NCBI GenBank assembly: GCA_029288835.1
Contig: JARIGN010000026.1
Span: forward strand, 1 to 38,232
DNA length: 38,232 bases
Source: Candidatus Kaiserbacteria bacterium
Lineage (GTDB): Bacteria > Patescibacteriota > Minisyncoccia > Phycocordibacterales > Phycocordibacteraceae
Direction: 5' to 3'
Shown: one piece after another, positions 18,591-28,500 of the stretch
How the letters are laid out: the number at the start of each line of letters is the position of its first letter
How positions within the stretch are numbered: position 1 is the stretch's first letter
Translations under genes and position numbers: made by a program
The notes under the pieces: generated by a model
The model's database searches: none
Told to the model about the DNA's origin: nothing
What the model saw: only the letters and a program-made list of their open reading frames with translations

Positions 18591-21179
18591 ATGCCGAATT
18601 TCCTTACTAATCTCTTTGCCCAAAACCAGTCGGGCAGCTTCCTAAAGGCCGCACAAGCGGTCGTAGACAAGGCTAATGGCCTTGCGGATGAGATTGGAGC
18701 ACTTTCTCGGGAGGAAATAGCGGCCCGGCTTGCAGCTCTAAAAGAGCGCACGGGCGGAAAGCCCGAGAAAGACGAGGACATTGCCGAGGTATTTGCGCTT
18801 GTGCGTGAGGCTTCTGCACGCACCTTGAACGAGCGCCACTATGACGTGCAGCTTTTGGGCGGTCTCACGCTTGCGAAGGGCAAAATTGCCGAGATGCGCA
18901 CGGGAGAAGGAAAGACGCTCGTTGCTACCCTTGCCGCGACGCTGCGCGCGCTTGCCGGCAAAGGCGTACATCTCGTCACGGTAAACGACTACTTGGCACG
19001 CCGAGATGCTGCTTGGATGGGTCAGGTCTATGACTATCTGGGTCTTTCGCTCGGCGTTATCACCTCGCAAGGCGCCTATGTCTATGACGCGAGCCATGTG
19101 AGCAAGGAAGAGGAGGGTGAGGTCGCTGAGGAAGGCTCATTTAAAGTCTTCTATGATTTCCTTCGTCCTGTTTCTAAAAAGGAGGCCTATGACGCAGACA
19201 TCACCTATGCCACCAACAACGAGCTCGGCTTCGACTATCTGCGAGATAACACGGCCTATGACGTCTCGCAGCTCGTGCAGCGCGGGCACCACTACGCGAT
19301 CGTCGACGAGATCGACTCTATTCTCATTGACGAGGCGCGCACGCCGCTCATCATTTCAGGTCCTGTAGGGGACGCCGAGATGCTGTATGACAAGTTTGCT
19401 CGGATAGCCGAGATGATGGTGCCAGAGGAAGACTATACCGTCGACGAGAAGCAGAAGGCCGTACAGCTCACGGATGCCGGCATTACCAAGGCTGAGAAGG
19501 CACTTGATATTGAAAACATCTATACCGAGGGCGGCGTGAAGTATGCGCACCACCTTGAGACGGCCGTGCGGGCAAAGGCGCTTTTCATAAAAGATAAGGA
19601 ATACGTGGTTAAGGATAACGGTGCAGGAGGCGAAATCGTCATTGTGGACGAGTTCACGGGACGTATGCAGCCAGGGCGCCGTTGGTCAGAAGGTTTGCAC
19701 CAGGCTATTGAAGCAAAAGAGGGTGTGCCGGTGCAAAAGGAGACTCGCACCTATGCAAGCGTGACCTTCCAGAACTTCTTCCGCATGTATGATGCGCTTG
19801 CCGGTATGACCGGTACTGCGCTTTCCTCAGAAGAGGAATTCTATACCGTCTATGGCCTTGATGTTGTGGTGATTCCGACGAACCGCCCCGTGCAGCGTAT
19901 CGACCATAACGACGTCATCTTCCAGACCAACCACGGCAAGTACACGGCCCTCGTGCGCGAGGTGCAGGCTCTGCATGAGAAAGGGCAGCCGGTCTTGGTG
20001 GGTACCGTTTCTATCGAAGATAACGAAGTCGTGAGCGAATACTTGCGCAAGGCAAAGATTCCACACGAGGTCTTGAACGCAAAGAACCATGAGCGCGAAG
20101 GCGAGCTCATCGCCCAGGCGGGTCGAAAGGGAAGGGTGACAGTTGCGACAAACTTGGCTGGACGAGGTGTGGACATCAAACTCGGCGGCGCGCCGGTGGA
20201 TGCTGCAGAGCGCGAGGAAGTCATGAAAGCAGGTGGCTTGTACGTCATCGGTACCGAGCGGCACGAGGCGCGCCGCATCGACAACCAGCTCCGCGGTCGT
20301 TCCGGTCGCCAAGGTGACCCCGGAGAGACACGCTTCTACGTTTCTCTCGAGGACAAGCTGATGCGCGTGTTTGCTTCCGACATGATGCAGCGCGTGATGG
20401 GTACCTTTAAGATTCCTGAAGACGAGCCTATTGAAAGCGGTATGATCACACGCTCGCTTGAAACGGCACAGAAGCGCATCGAAGGCTTTAACTTTGATTC
20501 GCGCAAGCAGGTGCTCGCGTATGACGATGTGCTTAACACCCAGCGCCTTTCCATTTATAACCAGCGCCGCATTGCACTCACTGGCTCTGCAGAGGAGCTC
20601 GAAACCGTCGTGCTCGGCATGATTGCAGGAGACGAAATGGCGATGGACTCCTATGACCAGAAACGGGCAGAATTCGGCCAGGAAATATTCACGCAAATTC
20701 TCCGCCGCATGATTCTCCAGATCATCGACACCTTCTGGCTTGAGCAGCTCGAGACCATGGAATACCTCCGGCGCTCCGTTTCACTTCGCGCCTATGGCCA
20801 GCGCGACCCGCTCATCGAGTACCGCCGCGAAGGACTCGCGCGCTTTAATAGTATGCAGCAGGGAATTGCCGCTGCGTTCGCTGAAGCACTTCCACGCCTT
20901 GCGCCAATAGATGACGCAGCGCACCGCGCCATGCACGAAGAGCAGGAGCGCATGCGCAGGCAGATGGTCGCCGCGAGTGAGGGAGGTGATGGAAGCCTCG
21001 GTGACGGCACGGGGGGAAGCAATGCTGGAGCATCCGCGCAGCAGCCCATCGTGAAGAGCGGCCCCCAGTATGACCGTAACGACCTAGTGACCATCCGCAA
21101 AGGCGACGAAACCCAAACACTCAAATACAAAAAAGCAGAAACGCTTTTGGCGGAAGGATGGACAATAATAACCGAATAA
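18591..21179 (+). CDS. secA: Preprotein translocase ATPase SecA
   Basis: 862 aa; MRTGEGKTLVATLAATLRALAGKGVHLVTVNDYLARRDAAWM, YAIVDEIDSILIDEARTPLIISGP, TNLAGRGVDIKLGG, RRIDNQLRGRSGRQGDPGETRFYVSLED. Confidence 0.97.
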   Translation: MPNFLTNLFAQNQSGSFLKAAQAVVDKANGLADEIGALSREEIAARLAALKERTGGKPEKDEDIAEVFALVREASARTLNERHYDVQLLGGLTLAKGKIAEMRTGEGKTLVATLAATLRALAGKGVHLVTVNDYLARRDAAWMGQVYDYLGLSLGVITSQGAYVYDASHVSKEEEGEVAEEGSFKVFYDFLRPVSKKEAYDADITYATNNELGFDYLRDNTAYDVSQLVQRGHHYAIVDEIDSILIDEARTPLIISGPVGDAEMLYDKFARIAEMMVPEEDYTVDEKQKAVQLTDAGITKAEKALDIENIYTEGGVKYAHHLETAVRAKALFIKDKEYVVKDNGAGGEIVIVDEFTGRMQPGRRWSEGLHQAIEAKEGVPVQKETRTYASVTFQNFFRMYDALAGMTGTALSSEEEFYTVYGLDVVVIPTNRPVQRIDHNDVIFQTNHGKYTALVREVQALHEKGQPVLVGTVSIEDNEVVSEYLRKAKIPHEVLNAKNHEREGELIAQAGRKGRVTVATNLAGRGVDIKLGGAPVDAAEREEVMKAGGLYVIGTERHEARRIDNQLRGRSGRQGDPGETRFYVSLEDKLMRVFASDMMQRVMGTFKIPEDEPIESGMITRSLETAQKRIEGFNFDSRKQVLAYDDVLNTQRLSIYNQRRIALTGSAEELETVVLGMIAGDEMAMDSYDQKRAEFGQEIFTQILRRMILQIIDTFWLEQLETMEYLRRSVSLRAYGQRDPLIEYRREGLARFNSMQQGIAAAFAEALPRLAPIDDAAHRAMHEEQERMRRQMVAASEGGDGSLGDGTGGSNAGASAQQPIVKSGPQYDRNDLVTIRKGDETQTLKYKKAETLLAEGWTIITE

Positions 21180-21188
21180 TAAAATTAC

Positions 21189-22160
21189 ATGGCTTTTATC
21201 GATGACGTAACCATACATGCGACAGCAGGACACGGCGGCTCAGGCGTCGTGCGCTGGCTGCATATCAAAGGGAAGGAAAAGGGAGGCCCTTCAGGAGGGG
21301 ACGGCGGCAAGGGTGGCGACATAATCTTTGAGGGTGTTCGCGACCTCTCCATTCTTTCCAATTTCCAGTACTCAAAAAAGTTCCGTGCTGAGAACGGCTT
21401 TTCGGGTGAGAACAACCTCAAGCATGGTGCCGACGGCAAGTCGGTTACGCTCAAGGTACCAGTGGGAAGCATCATAAAGAATACGACCTCGGGTGAGACG
21501 CGCGAGATCTTGGAGGTTGGGCAGAAGGAAGTGATGTTCAAGGGTGGGGCAGGAGGCTTCGGGAACAACCACTTCAAGAGCTCCATAAATCAGAATCCGA
21601 TGCAGGCGACGCCGGGCAAACCGGGGCAGGCTGGGGATATCCGCATCACCCTCAAACTCATCGCTGACGCAGGCTTCGTCGGCTTCCCAAACGCCGGCAA
21701 GTCCTCTTTGCTGAACGCACTCACCCATGCGAGCTCGAAAGTGGGTGCCTACCCCTTTACCACCCTCGAGCCACACCTCGGCAACTTCTATGGATTCATT
21801 CTCGCGGACATTCCAGGTCTCATTGAGGGATCCTCGAGTGGGCGAGGTCTCGGTACTAAGTTTTTGCGACACATAGAACGCACGAGATTTATTGTGCATC
21901 TCGTCTCGGCTGAACAAGAAGACCTTTCTGCAGCCTATACAAACATACGAAAAGAGCTGGAAGCCTTCGGTGCAAATCTTGCCGAGAAAGAAGAGCTCGT
22001 GGTCCTCTCGAAAGCAGATTTGCTCACTCCCGATGAGCAGGGAAGTGCCCTCAAGACCCTCCGCGAGGTCTCCGGAAAGGAAGTCATGGCACTTTCCATC
22101 CTCGATGACGAGGCGCTTAAGGCATTCTCAGACCAGCTCGCGAAGCGTCTCGGAAAGTAG
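21189..22160 (+). CDS. obgE: GTPase Obg/CgtA
   Basis: 323 aa; Gly-rich Obg domain (GGPSGGDGGKGGDIIFEG), ADAGFVGFPNAGKSSLLNALTHA, LADIPGLIEGSSSGRGLGTKFLRHIERT. Confidence 0.96.
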   Translation: MAFIDDVTIHATAGHGGSGVVRWLHIKGKEKGGPSGGDGGKGGDIIFEGVRDLSILSNFQYSKKFRAENGFSGENNLKHGADGKSVTLKVPVGSIIKNTTSGETREILEVGQKEVMFKGGAGGFGNNHFKSSINQNPMQATPGKPGQAGDIRITLKLIADAGFVGFPNAGKSSLLNALTHASSKVGAYPFTTLEPHLGNFYGFILADIPGLIEGSSSGRGLGTKFLRHIERTRFIVHLVSAEQEDLSAAYTNIRKELEAFGANLAEKEELVVLSKADLLTPDEQGSALKTLREVSGKEVMALSILDDEALKAFSDQLAKRLGK

Positions 22161-22224
22161 ATTTTTGGAAATTTTAGCGCTAGGCGCACTTGCGCGGTTC
22201 GCCCCTGGTCTATAAGCTGGGGAC

Positions 22225-23748
22225 ATGGGAGAGAACTCCAAGCCAACTGAAGCAGCTGCAGCATACAAGCTCACCGTGGGTCTCGAGATTCATGCAGAGC
22301 TCAACACGAACACGAAGATGTTCTGCGACTCTGCGAATGAGCCTGAGGAGACTGCGCCGAATGCAAACGTCTGCCCGGTCTGCATGGCGCACCCTGGCAC
22401 GCTTCCAACGATCAACAAGAAGGCAGTCGAGCATGTGCTTCGCGTAGGGGCTGCGCTCGGCGGGAGGTTTGCCGACTATACAGAGTTCGACCGCAAGAGT
22501 TATTTCTACCCGGACATTCCGAAGGGATACCAGATCAGCCAGTTTGAGTTTCCGCTCATCTCAGGAGGCGAGCTCGTGGGCGTGCCGCTCACGCGCATTC
22601 ATCTTGAAGAAGACACCGCGCGCTCTTCCCATCACGCAGCGGTAGCTAGCGAGGCTGGTGAAGCTGAAAGTGAAAAGTCTGACAGCAAGAGCGAAAGCAA
22701 GAGTCTCGTCGACTTCAACCGTGCCGGCGTGCCACTCATGGAGCTCGTCACTGAGCCTGAGATTCATGATGCGAAGACTGCGGGAGAGTTCGCGCGGGAG
22801 CTGCAGCTACTCCTTCGCACGCTTGGTGCCTCACATGCAAATTTGGAAAAAGGGGAGATGCGCATCGAAGCAAATATTTCTGTTTCAAAGACCGACGAGC
22901 TCGGAACAAAAGTCGAAGTGAAAAATTTAAATTCGTTCCGTTCGGTCGAGCGCGCGATCGCGTACGAAGTCGAGAGGCAAGTGAAGCTCCTCGAAGAGGG
23001 AGGGAAGGTGGTGCAAGAGACGCGCGGATGGGATGAAGGAAAGCAGGTGACGTTCTCACAGCGCCTCAAGGAGGGCAGCGCCGACTACCGATACTTCCCA
23101 GAGCCTGACCTTCCAAAGATGAAACTTTCTGAGGTGCCTGAATTTTCCCGTGAGCAGATTCTCGCGTCGCTCCCTGAGCTTCCGTGGGACCGTCGCGCGC
23201 GCTATCTTTCGCTCGGCCTTAAGGAAACCGATGCCGAGTTTATCGGTAGCACTCTTGAGCGCAATACTTTTTTTGATGCAGTGCTTGGTTTGATAGACGA
23301 AGGCGAGATTTCTGATATTCAGAAAAAATCACTGATAACGCTTTCGGCAAACTATATCGTCTCTGACCTTGGCGGATATTATGCACGTACGGGTAGCATT
23401 GAATACGAATACGTCACGCCTGAAGCGTTCGTTTCGCTTATGCGCATGATTGAGGCAGGAGAGCTTTCTTCTCGTGGCGCAAAGGACGTGCTTATGGTTA
23501 TGGCTGAGTCAGGAGGCAAGCCACAAGCCATTGCAAAGGAGAAAGGTTTGCTCCAGGTGAGTGACCCAGAAGCGCTCAAGGCAGCAGTTCATGAAGTGCT
23601 TGCTGCAAACCCCGAAGCTGTGGAAGGATACAAGGCAGGCAAGGAAGCACTGCTCCAGTTTTTGGTAGGGCAGTCCATGAAGGCAACCAAGGGCGCTGGA
23701 AACCCTTCCGTTCTTAAGGACCTCATTTTGGCAGAGATAGGGAAATAG
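22225..23748 (+). CDS. gatB: Aspartyl/glutamyl-tRNA amidotransferase subunit B
   Basis: 507 aa; LTVGLEIHAELNTNTKMFC, CPVCMAHPGTLPTINKKAVEH, VDFNRAGVPLMELVTEPEI, RIEANISV, C-terminal YqeY-like tail. Confidence 0.96.
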   Translation: MGENSKPTEAAAAYKLTVGLEIHAELNTNTKMFCDSANEPEETAPNANVCPVCMAHPGTLPTINKKAVEHVLRVGAALGGRFADYTEFDRKSYFYPDIPKGYQISQFEFPLISGGELVGVPLTRIHLEEDTARSSHHAAVASEAGEAESEKSDSKSESKSLVDFNRAGVPLMELVTEPEIHDAKTAGEFARELQLLLRTLGASHANLEKGEMRIEANISVSKTDELGTKVEVKNLNSFRSVERAIAYEVERQVKLLEEGGKVVQETRGWDEGKQVTFSQRLKEGSADYRYFPEPDLPKMKLSEVPEFSREQILASLPELPWDRRARYLSLGLKETDAEFIGSTLERNTFFDAVLGLIDEGEISDIQKKSLITLSANYIVSDLGGYYARTGSIEYEYVTPEAFVSLMRMIEAGELSSRGAKDVLMVMAESGGKPQAIAKEKGLLQVSDPEALKAAVHEVLAANPEAVEGYKAGKEALLQFLVGQSMKATKGAGNPSVLKDLILAEIGK

Positions 23749-23762
23749 AAACAACGAAAGTA

Positions 23763-23848
23763 GGGACAGCAAAAAACTCCTTACGAAAGACTTAGACTTG
23801 GGCAAGCGCCCCGGAGCGGTCTCTCGTAAGAAGTTTTTTTGCTGTCCC
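23763..23848. terminator. Long clamp-like inverted repeat, probable bidirectional terminator or structured RNA
   Basis: GGGACAGCAAAAAACTCCTTACGA / TCGTAAGAAGTTTTTTTGCTGTCCC: about 23 pairs, one mismatch, one bulge; nested AGAC/GTCT and GGGC-aagc-GCCC helices in the loop. Confidence 0.65.
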
Positions 23849-23903
23849 CAATACATGTTTATAAACATTTTCTATTCGAGACGAGATAGCTTATACTTAC
23901 TGC

Positions 23904-24947
23904 ATGGAAGAACTTACTCTTGATGGCGAGCTTTACGTCTCTACGAAACGAGCTGCCAAACTCACGGGCTATGCGAAGGATTATGTTGGCCAGCTTTGCC
24001 GCGAGGGAAGGATTGCTGCACGCCTCGTAGGGAGGAATTGGTATGTTTTGGAGAGCTCTCTCAAGACCCACCGCTTTGGGGAGGAGACCATTGAAGCCCA
24101 CACAGAGCCATCAGTTGAGGTTCCGGATGCTGAAAATAAGCCACTTGCTAATGATATTCAGGAGGAAATCAATACGTTAAGCGAAGAAGCATGGCAGCCA
24201 AGCCGCTACATCACTGAAGCTGCGCCAGAGCCCCTTCCTGTGGCTCCTATTGGCCCTGTAATGCACGAAAATAGCGTATCTGAGGCAATTTCTGCACCTT
24301 TTTCAGCTATTACGCCATCGCCATCTCCATCGCTAACACCTGCACCAGTACAGGAAGTTAACCTTGTTGATGGCCGTTTTCCTGCTAAGGAGTCAGTCCC
24401 GCTTAGTTCAAAAGTGGTTAATGACATGCAGGAAGCGTGGCAGGACTGGTTTATACGCACAAATGAGTTCAAAGTATCAAAAGAAACGCTTCTTGAGGAA
24501 AACTATGAAGATTCAGAGCCTATCTTGCATCAAAAGCCACAAAATACAGAAATTTTACCTGAAGAGACACCAGTTACCCCTATAAAGCTTGAGAAAATAA
24601 TAGAACCAGAGCCTGAGCCTCGCCTAGAAATCGATACTGAAAGTGAGCAGGTACCCATTCGTCGTACCGTAACCGCTCCAATGCCTATACGGAGCAGACA
24701 GTATCCTTCCCGTGCTGAAATAACGCAATACGAGGAGGCAAAAGAGGGCAGAGTACTTCGCGAGCATAAGATCCTAGCTAAGAAGAAGACTAACCACGCA
24801 GCACAAGCACTCCTTATACTTATTGCACTCGTGGCGATTGCAGTGGCATTTATAGGATCAGGGAAGGCGGAGCAATATTTGGGTAGTGCCCTCACATCGT
24901 TTAAACCAGTTCAGTTCCTCGTTGGTCAAAGCTCAATAAATAAGTAA
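23904..24947 (+). CDS. HTH-domain (excisionase/MerR-like) protein with C-terminal transmembrane segment
   Basis: 347 aa; N-terminus LYVSTKRAAKLTGYAKDYVGQLCREGRIAARLVGRNWYVLESSLKTH; Pro/Glu-rich middle; C-terminal TM ALLILIALVAIAVAFIGSG. Confidence 0.75.
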   Translation: MEELTLDGELYVSTKRAAKLTGYAKDYVGQLCREGRIAARLVGRNWYVLESSLKTHRFGEETIEAHTEPSVEVPDAENKPLANDIQEEINTLSEEAWQPSRYITEAAPEPLPVAPIGPVMHENSVSEAISAPFSAITPSPSPSLTPAPVQEVNLVDGRFPAKESVPLSSKVVNDMQEAWQDWFIRTNEFKVSKETLLEENYEDSEPILHQKPQNTEILPEETPVTPIKLEKIIEPEPEPRLEIDTESEQVPIRRTVTAPMPIRSRQYPSRAEITQYEEAKEGRVLREHKILAKKKTNHAAQALLILIALVAIAVAFIGSGKAEQYLGSALTSFKPVQFLVGQSSINK

Positions 24948-24972
24948 ATAAGCCAAATCTCGTCTCGCCGAG

Positions 24973-25011
24973 AAAATATTCATCACATCGAAGGGTGATG
25001 AATATTTTTTT
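24973..25011 (+). terminator. Rho-independent terminator after the HTH-TM gene
   Basis: AAAATATTCATCAC ATCGAAGG GTGATGAATATTTT + T tract, 14-bp perfect stem. Confidence 0.8.
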
Positions 25012-25346
25012 AACGTAACTATGACAAAAATATTTATTCTCAAATTTAGAGAAATTTAGATCTGCTCGGTTGTATATAAAAGCCAATGATGAATAAGTTT
25101 TAGGTGCTATAAAATGCTTTATTTTCTATGATTTTCGTATATTCGACCGTTTTAATTGTGTGAAGATAGGCATTTACTACTGCTGGTTCATTTACATGCC
25201 TTGTAGGGCATTTTACGGTCACGTAATTTGCCGTTCTGCCCATAAAAATTCTTTTTTGGCAGATTATCTATTCGCGAAAATTTATTCGCACGCATTTTGC
25301 TAATTCTAGAAAGTTTTTGAAGAGAATTTTTTGTGCAAATTTTTAC

Positions 25347-25370
25347 CATGAGAAAAATATTTTTTTCATG
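25347..25370. repeat. Near-palindrome upstream of the giant gene
   Basis: CATGAGAAAAATATTTTTTTCATG is an imperfect palindrome in an AT-rich ~560-bp intergenic region. Confidence 0.5.
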
Positions 25371-25506
25371 AATCATCAAAAATTTTTCATTAAAAACTTA
25401 TTAATTTATCCCCACCTCAACATGCATAAAGTGGCCTAACTGTGCGGTATTATTTAAGTAAATCGTTCATCCGACCTGCACTTTGAAAAAAATCCTGACA
25501 CCTCAA

Positions 25507-28500
25507 ATGGAACCTCTCGACACAAAAAATTCAGAGTCTCGCGATGAGAAATTTTTGACCACGCGTGAAGCGTCTGACAAGACGGGGTACCATGCCGACT
25601 ACTTGAGCCGCCTCTGCCGCTCAGGAGCACTTTCAGGAAAAAGAATCGGAAGGTCATGGCTAATTTCTGAGCAATCACTTGACACGTTTGTCAAAGAGCA
25701 GGAACGCAGCAAACAGATCCTTCGAGACGAGCTTTCAAAGACTCGGGAACGCGAATATAAGCACAACATTCAAACGGCAAATATCAAGCGTACGCTCCAT
25801 AAATTAACCCCAACGATTCCTTCACTCCCGACCATTACAACCTTTACTTCTGCTCGACGTGTTGCACTACCTGAAGGGGGAGTTTCGGTGAAAATCTCTG
25901 AAGAGATTCAGGCAGAGTTTGTACAGGACGAATCAAAAAATATTGTTTCTCCTGCTTTTACTTTTGAGAAGCGTGCGGTTGCACTCCTAGCTTCACTTGT
26001 CGTCATGCTTGTTGGCGTCTCATGTGTGTGGGCAGCAAGGACAGCGGTGGGTGTTGAAGCAGAACATGTAGCACTCCAATTTGCCGCAGGAATGCAGGAG
26101 CTTTCTGCTGGCGCTCTTCTTTCCGTACAGCAGCATCCGGTAGCACGCGCTCCTCAGGTCGCAACACATTTTGCCGCACCACAATTCGCGCTTCCAAAAG
26201 TTTCTACACCCGCAGAATTTGTCCTTCCTACCTCCAGTGTTGCAATTCTTCCTGTGCGTGAGGGAGAGGACTCGCAGGTGATTATTAATCCTGAGATTGC
26301 TGCAGCAGTCACGACATTCGCCCATGCATCAGCGTATGACGCACTCCATCCTTCTTACGCACTTTCCGAAACAGTTCGCACGCTTGCGCAGGCAAGTCTT
26401 GAAGCATATGTGAACACAGGCACGGTAACCTACGCCGGCATCGTTGCGCTCATGGATGGTGACGCGCAGGGTGCGCATGCATGGAGCACACTTTCTGATC
26501 GAATACTGCAAGGATATGCGCGCGGGGTATATGCATGGGTCGATGCAAGTCCGAAAGTGGCGGCAGCTACCAGCGAGGGAATGTATGCACTTGGTTCTAC
26601 GCTTACCGACCAGGCAGCGCTATCTCCGTGGGTAGCGCGAACAGGTTTCCAGCGCGTACTTATTGGCTTTGTTGATGATTCACGCAGTGCGCTTACGGCA
26701 GTTACCAAGGCTGAAATCGCCCTTGGTACTGCGGCACTCTCTGCTACGGATCGCGTAAATGAGGTTGAAGAAACCAAGGCTTCAGAGATTGCACTCGCCA
26801 CCAAGATAACAGGTGAGCAAGACTTCCTAGCGCTCTCAAAGGGCATGCAGGTCACGACGCTCGCTACCAAGAACGGAAAGCAATATGCCGCGCAAAATCT
26901 TGCTGCCGCTGCAGCGTATACACAAACCTACACGCAAAATTATTCACTCGCCGAAGCAACCGCGCTCGCTACTTATGACACCATCCATACTTTCTTTAGT
27001 GGTATAGGATACAACCTCGCACTACTTTTTGGAAAGGGAACACTTAGCACGGAACCTACCTCGCTCGCGATAGGGGCTCCTACACAGACTGGAAGCGTCA
27101 CGGTGCCGCATTCATTTACTGTTCCTGCAGTGCCTAGTTCTTCTCAAACAACGGGAGCAGTAGGAGGCGGTGCACCGTCTTCTGCACAAGGCACTCAAGT
27201 AACAGTCGTGCATACGACGAACACCGGTGTATCACAGAGCTACGTTGATCTCGCTATTAACGGACTCCGCACCTTTGTCATTGATCAAGTTGATGCTTTG
27301 AATAAGTCGCAGTCACATGTTGGCGGTACTGTAGTTACGACCTCAGGCACGGGAGGAGGATCATTTGATTTAAGTTCATTCCTTCAAGCGCTCGCAACGG
27401 GAAACCTCACGATTGGCTCTTCAACCTTCACGGGTCCCGTGACGGCAACCGGCGGTCTCGTATCTAGTGGTGCTACGACTCTCACAAACCTCACTACCGA
27501 AAACAGCACCACGACGAATGCGACCTCAACAAATCAGTTTGTAACCAATTCAGGTGCTACCAACTTCACTGCGACAAACGCCTCCACGTCAAACTTGCTT
27601 GCAGCAAATGCAACCGCAACAAACGCATCATTCACGAACGCCACCTCAACAAACTTCTTCGCCCAGATCGCGCAAGCGACCAGCGCCATCTTCGATAACC
27701 TCACCGCAACACTCGCAACGATCACCAACCTCACCTCCACGAATTTCATCGCGACAAACGCCACCACTACAAATGCAACGTCGACGAATTTCTACGCCTC
27801 AAACGGTGTCTTTGGTACTTTTGCCGCAACCCTCGCAAACTTCACGAATGGCATCTTCCAGAATTTCCTTGCAACAAATGCCACCACTACTAATGCAACC
27901 AGCACCAACCTGTATGCTACAAATGGCGTATTTATTAGCGCTACGACGACCAATGCGGTCAGCACGAACGCTTCAACGACGAATCTCTATGCACTAAATG
28001 GTGTCACCAATAATAGTTCCACAACCAATCTCTATGCTGCGAACGGCGTAGTACAGAACAGCACTTCCACAAATCAGTTCGCGACGAACCTGAACGCAGC
28101 GAATGCAACCGCAACAAACGCATCATTCACGAACGCGACCAGCACTAACTTCTTCGCCCAGCTTGCACAAGCAACGAACGCTATCTTTGACAACCTCACT
28201 GCGACACTCGCAACCATCACGAACCTCACCTCGACTAATTTCATCGCAACGAATGCGACTAGCACAAGTGCGACTTCAACGAATTTATATGCAACGAATG
28301 GAACATTTGGAAATCTTGTCGCAACGCTTGCGAACTTCACCAGCGGTATCTTTACGAATTTCGTTGCGACCAATGCAACCGTTACTAATCAGACAACCAC
28401 AAATGCAACCACAACGAATGCAACAAGCACGAATGAATTTGCAACAAATCTCACCTCTACAAATGTCATTTCTACGAATGTCACCTCTACCAACGCTACC

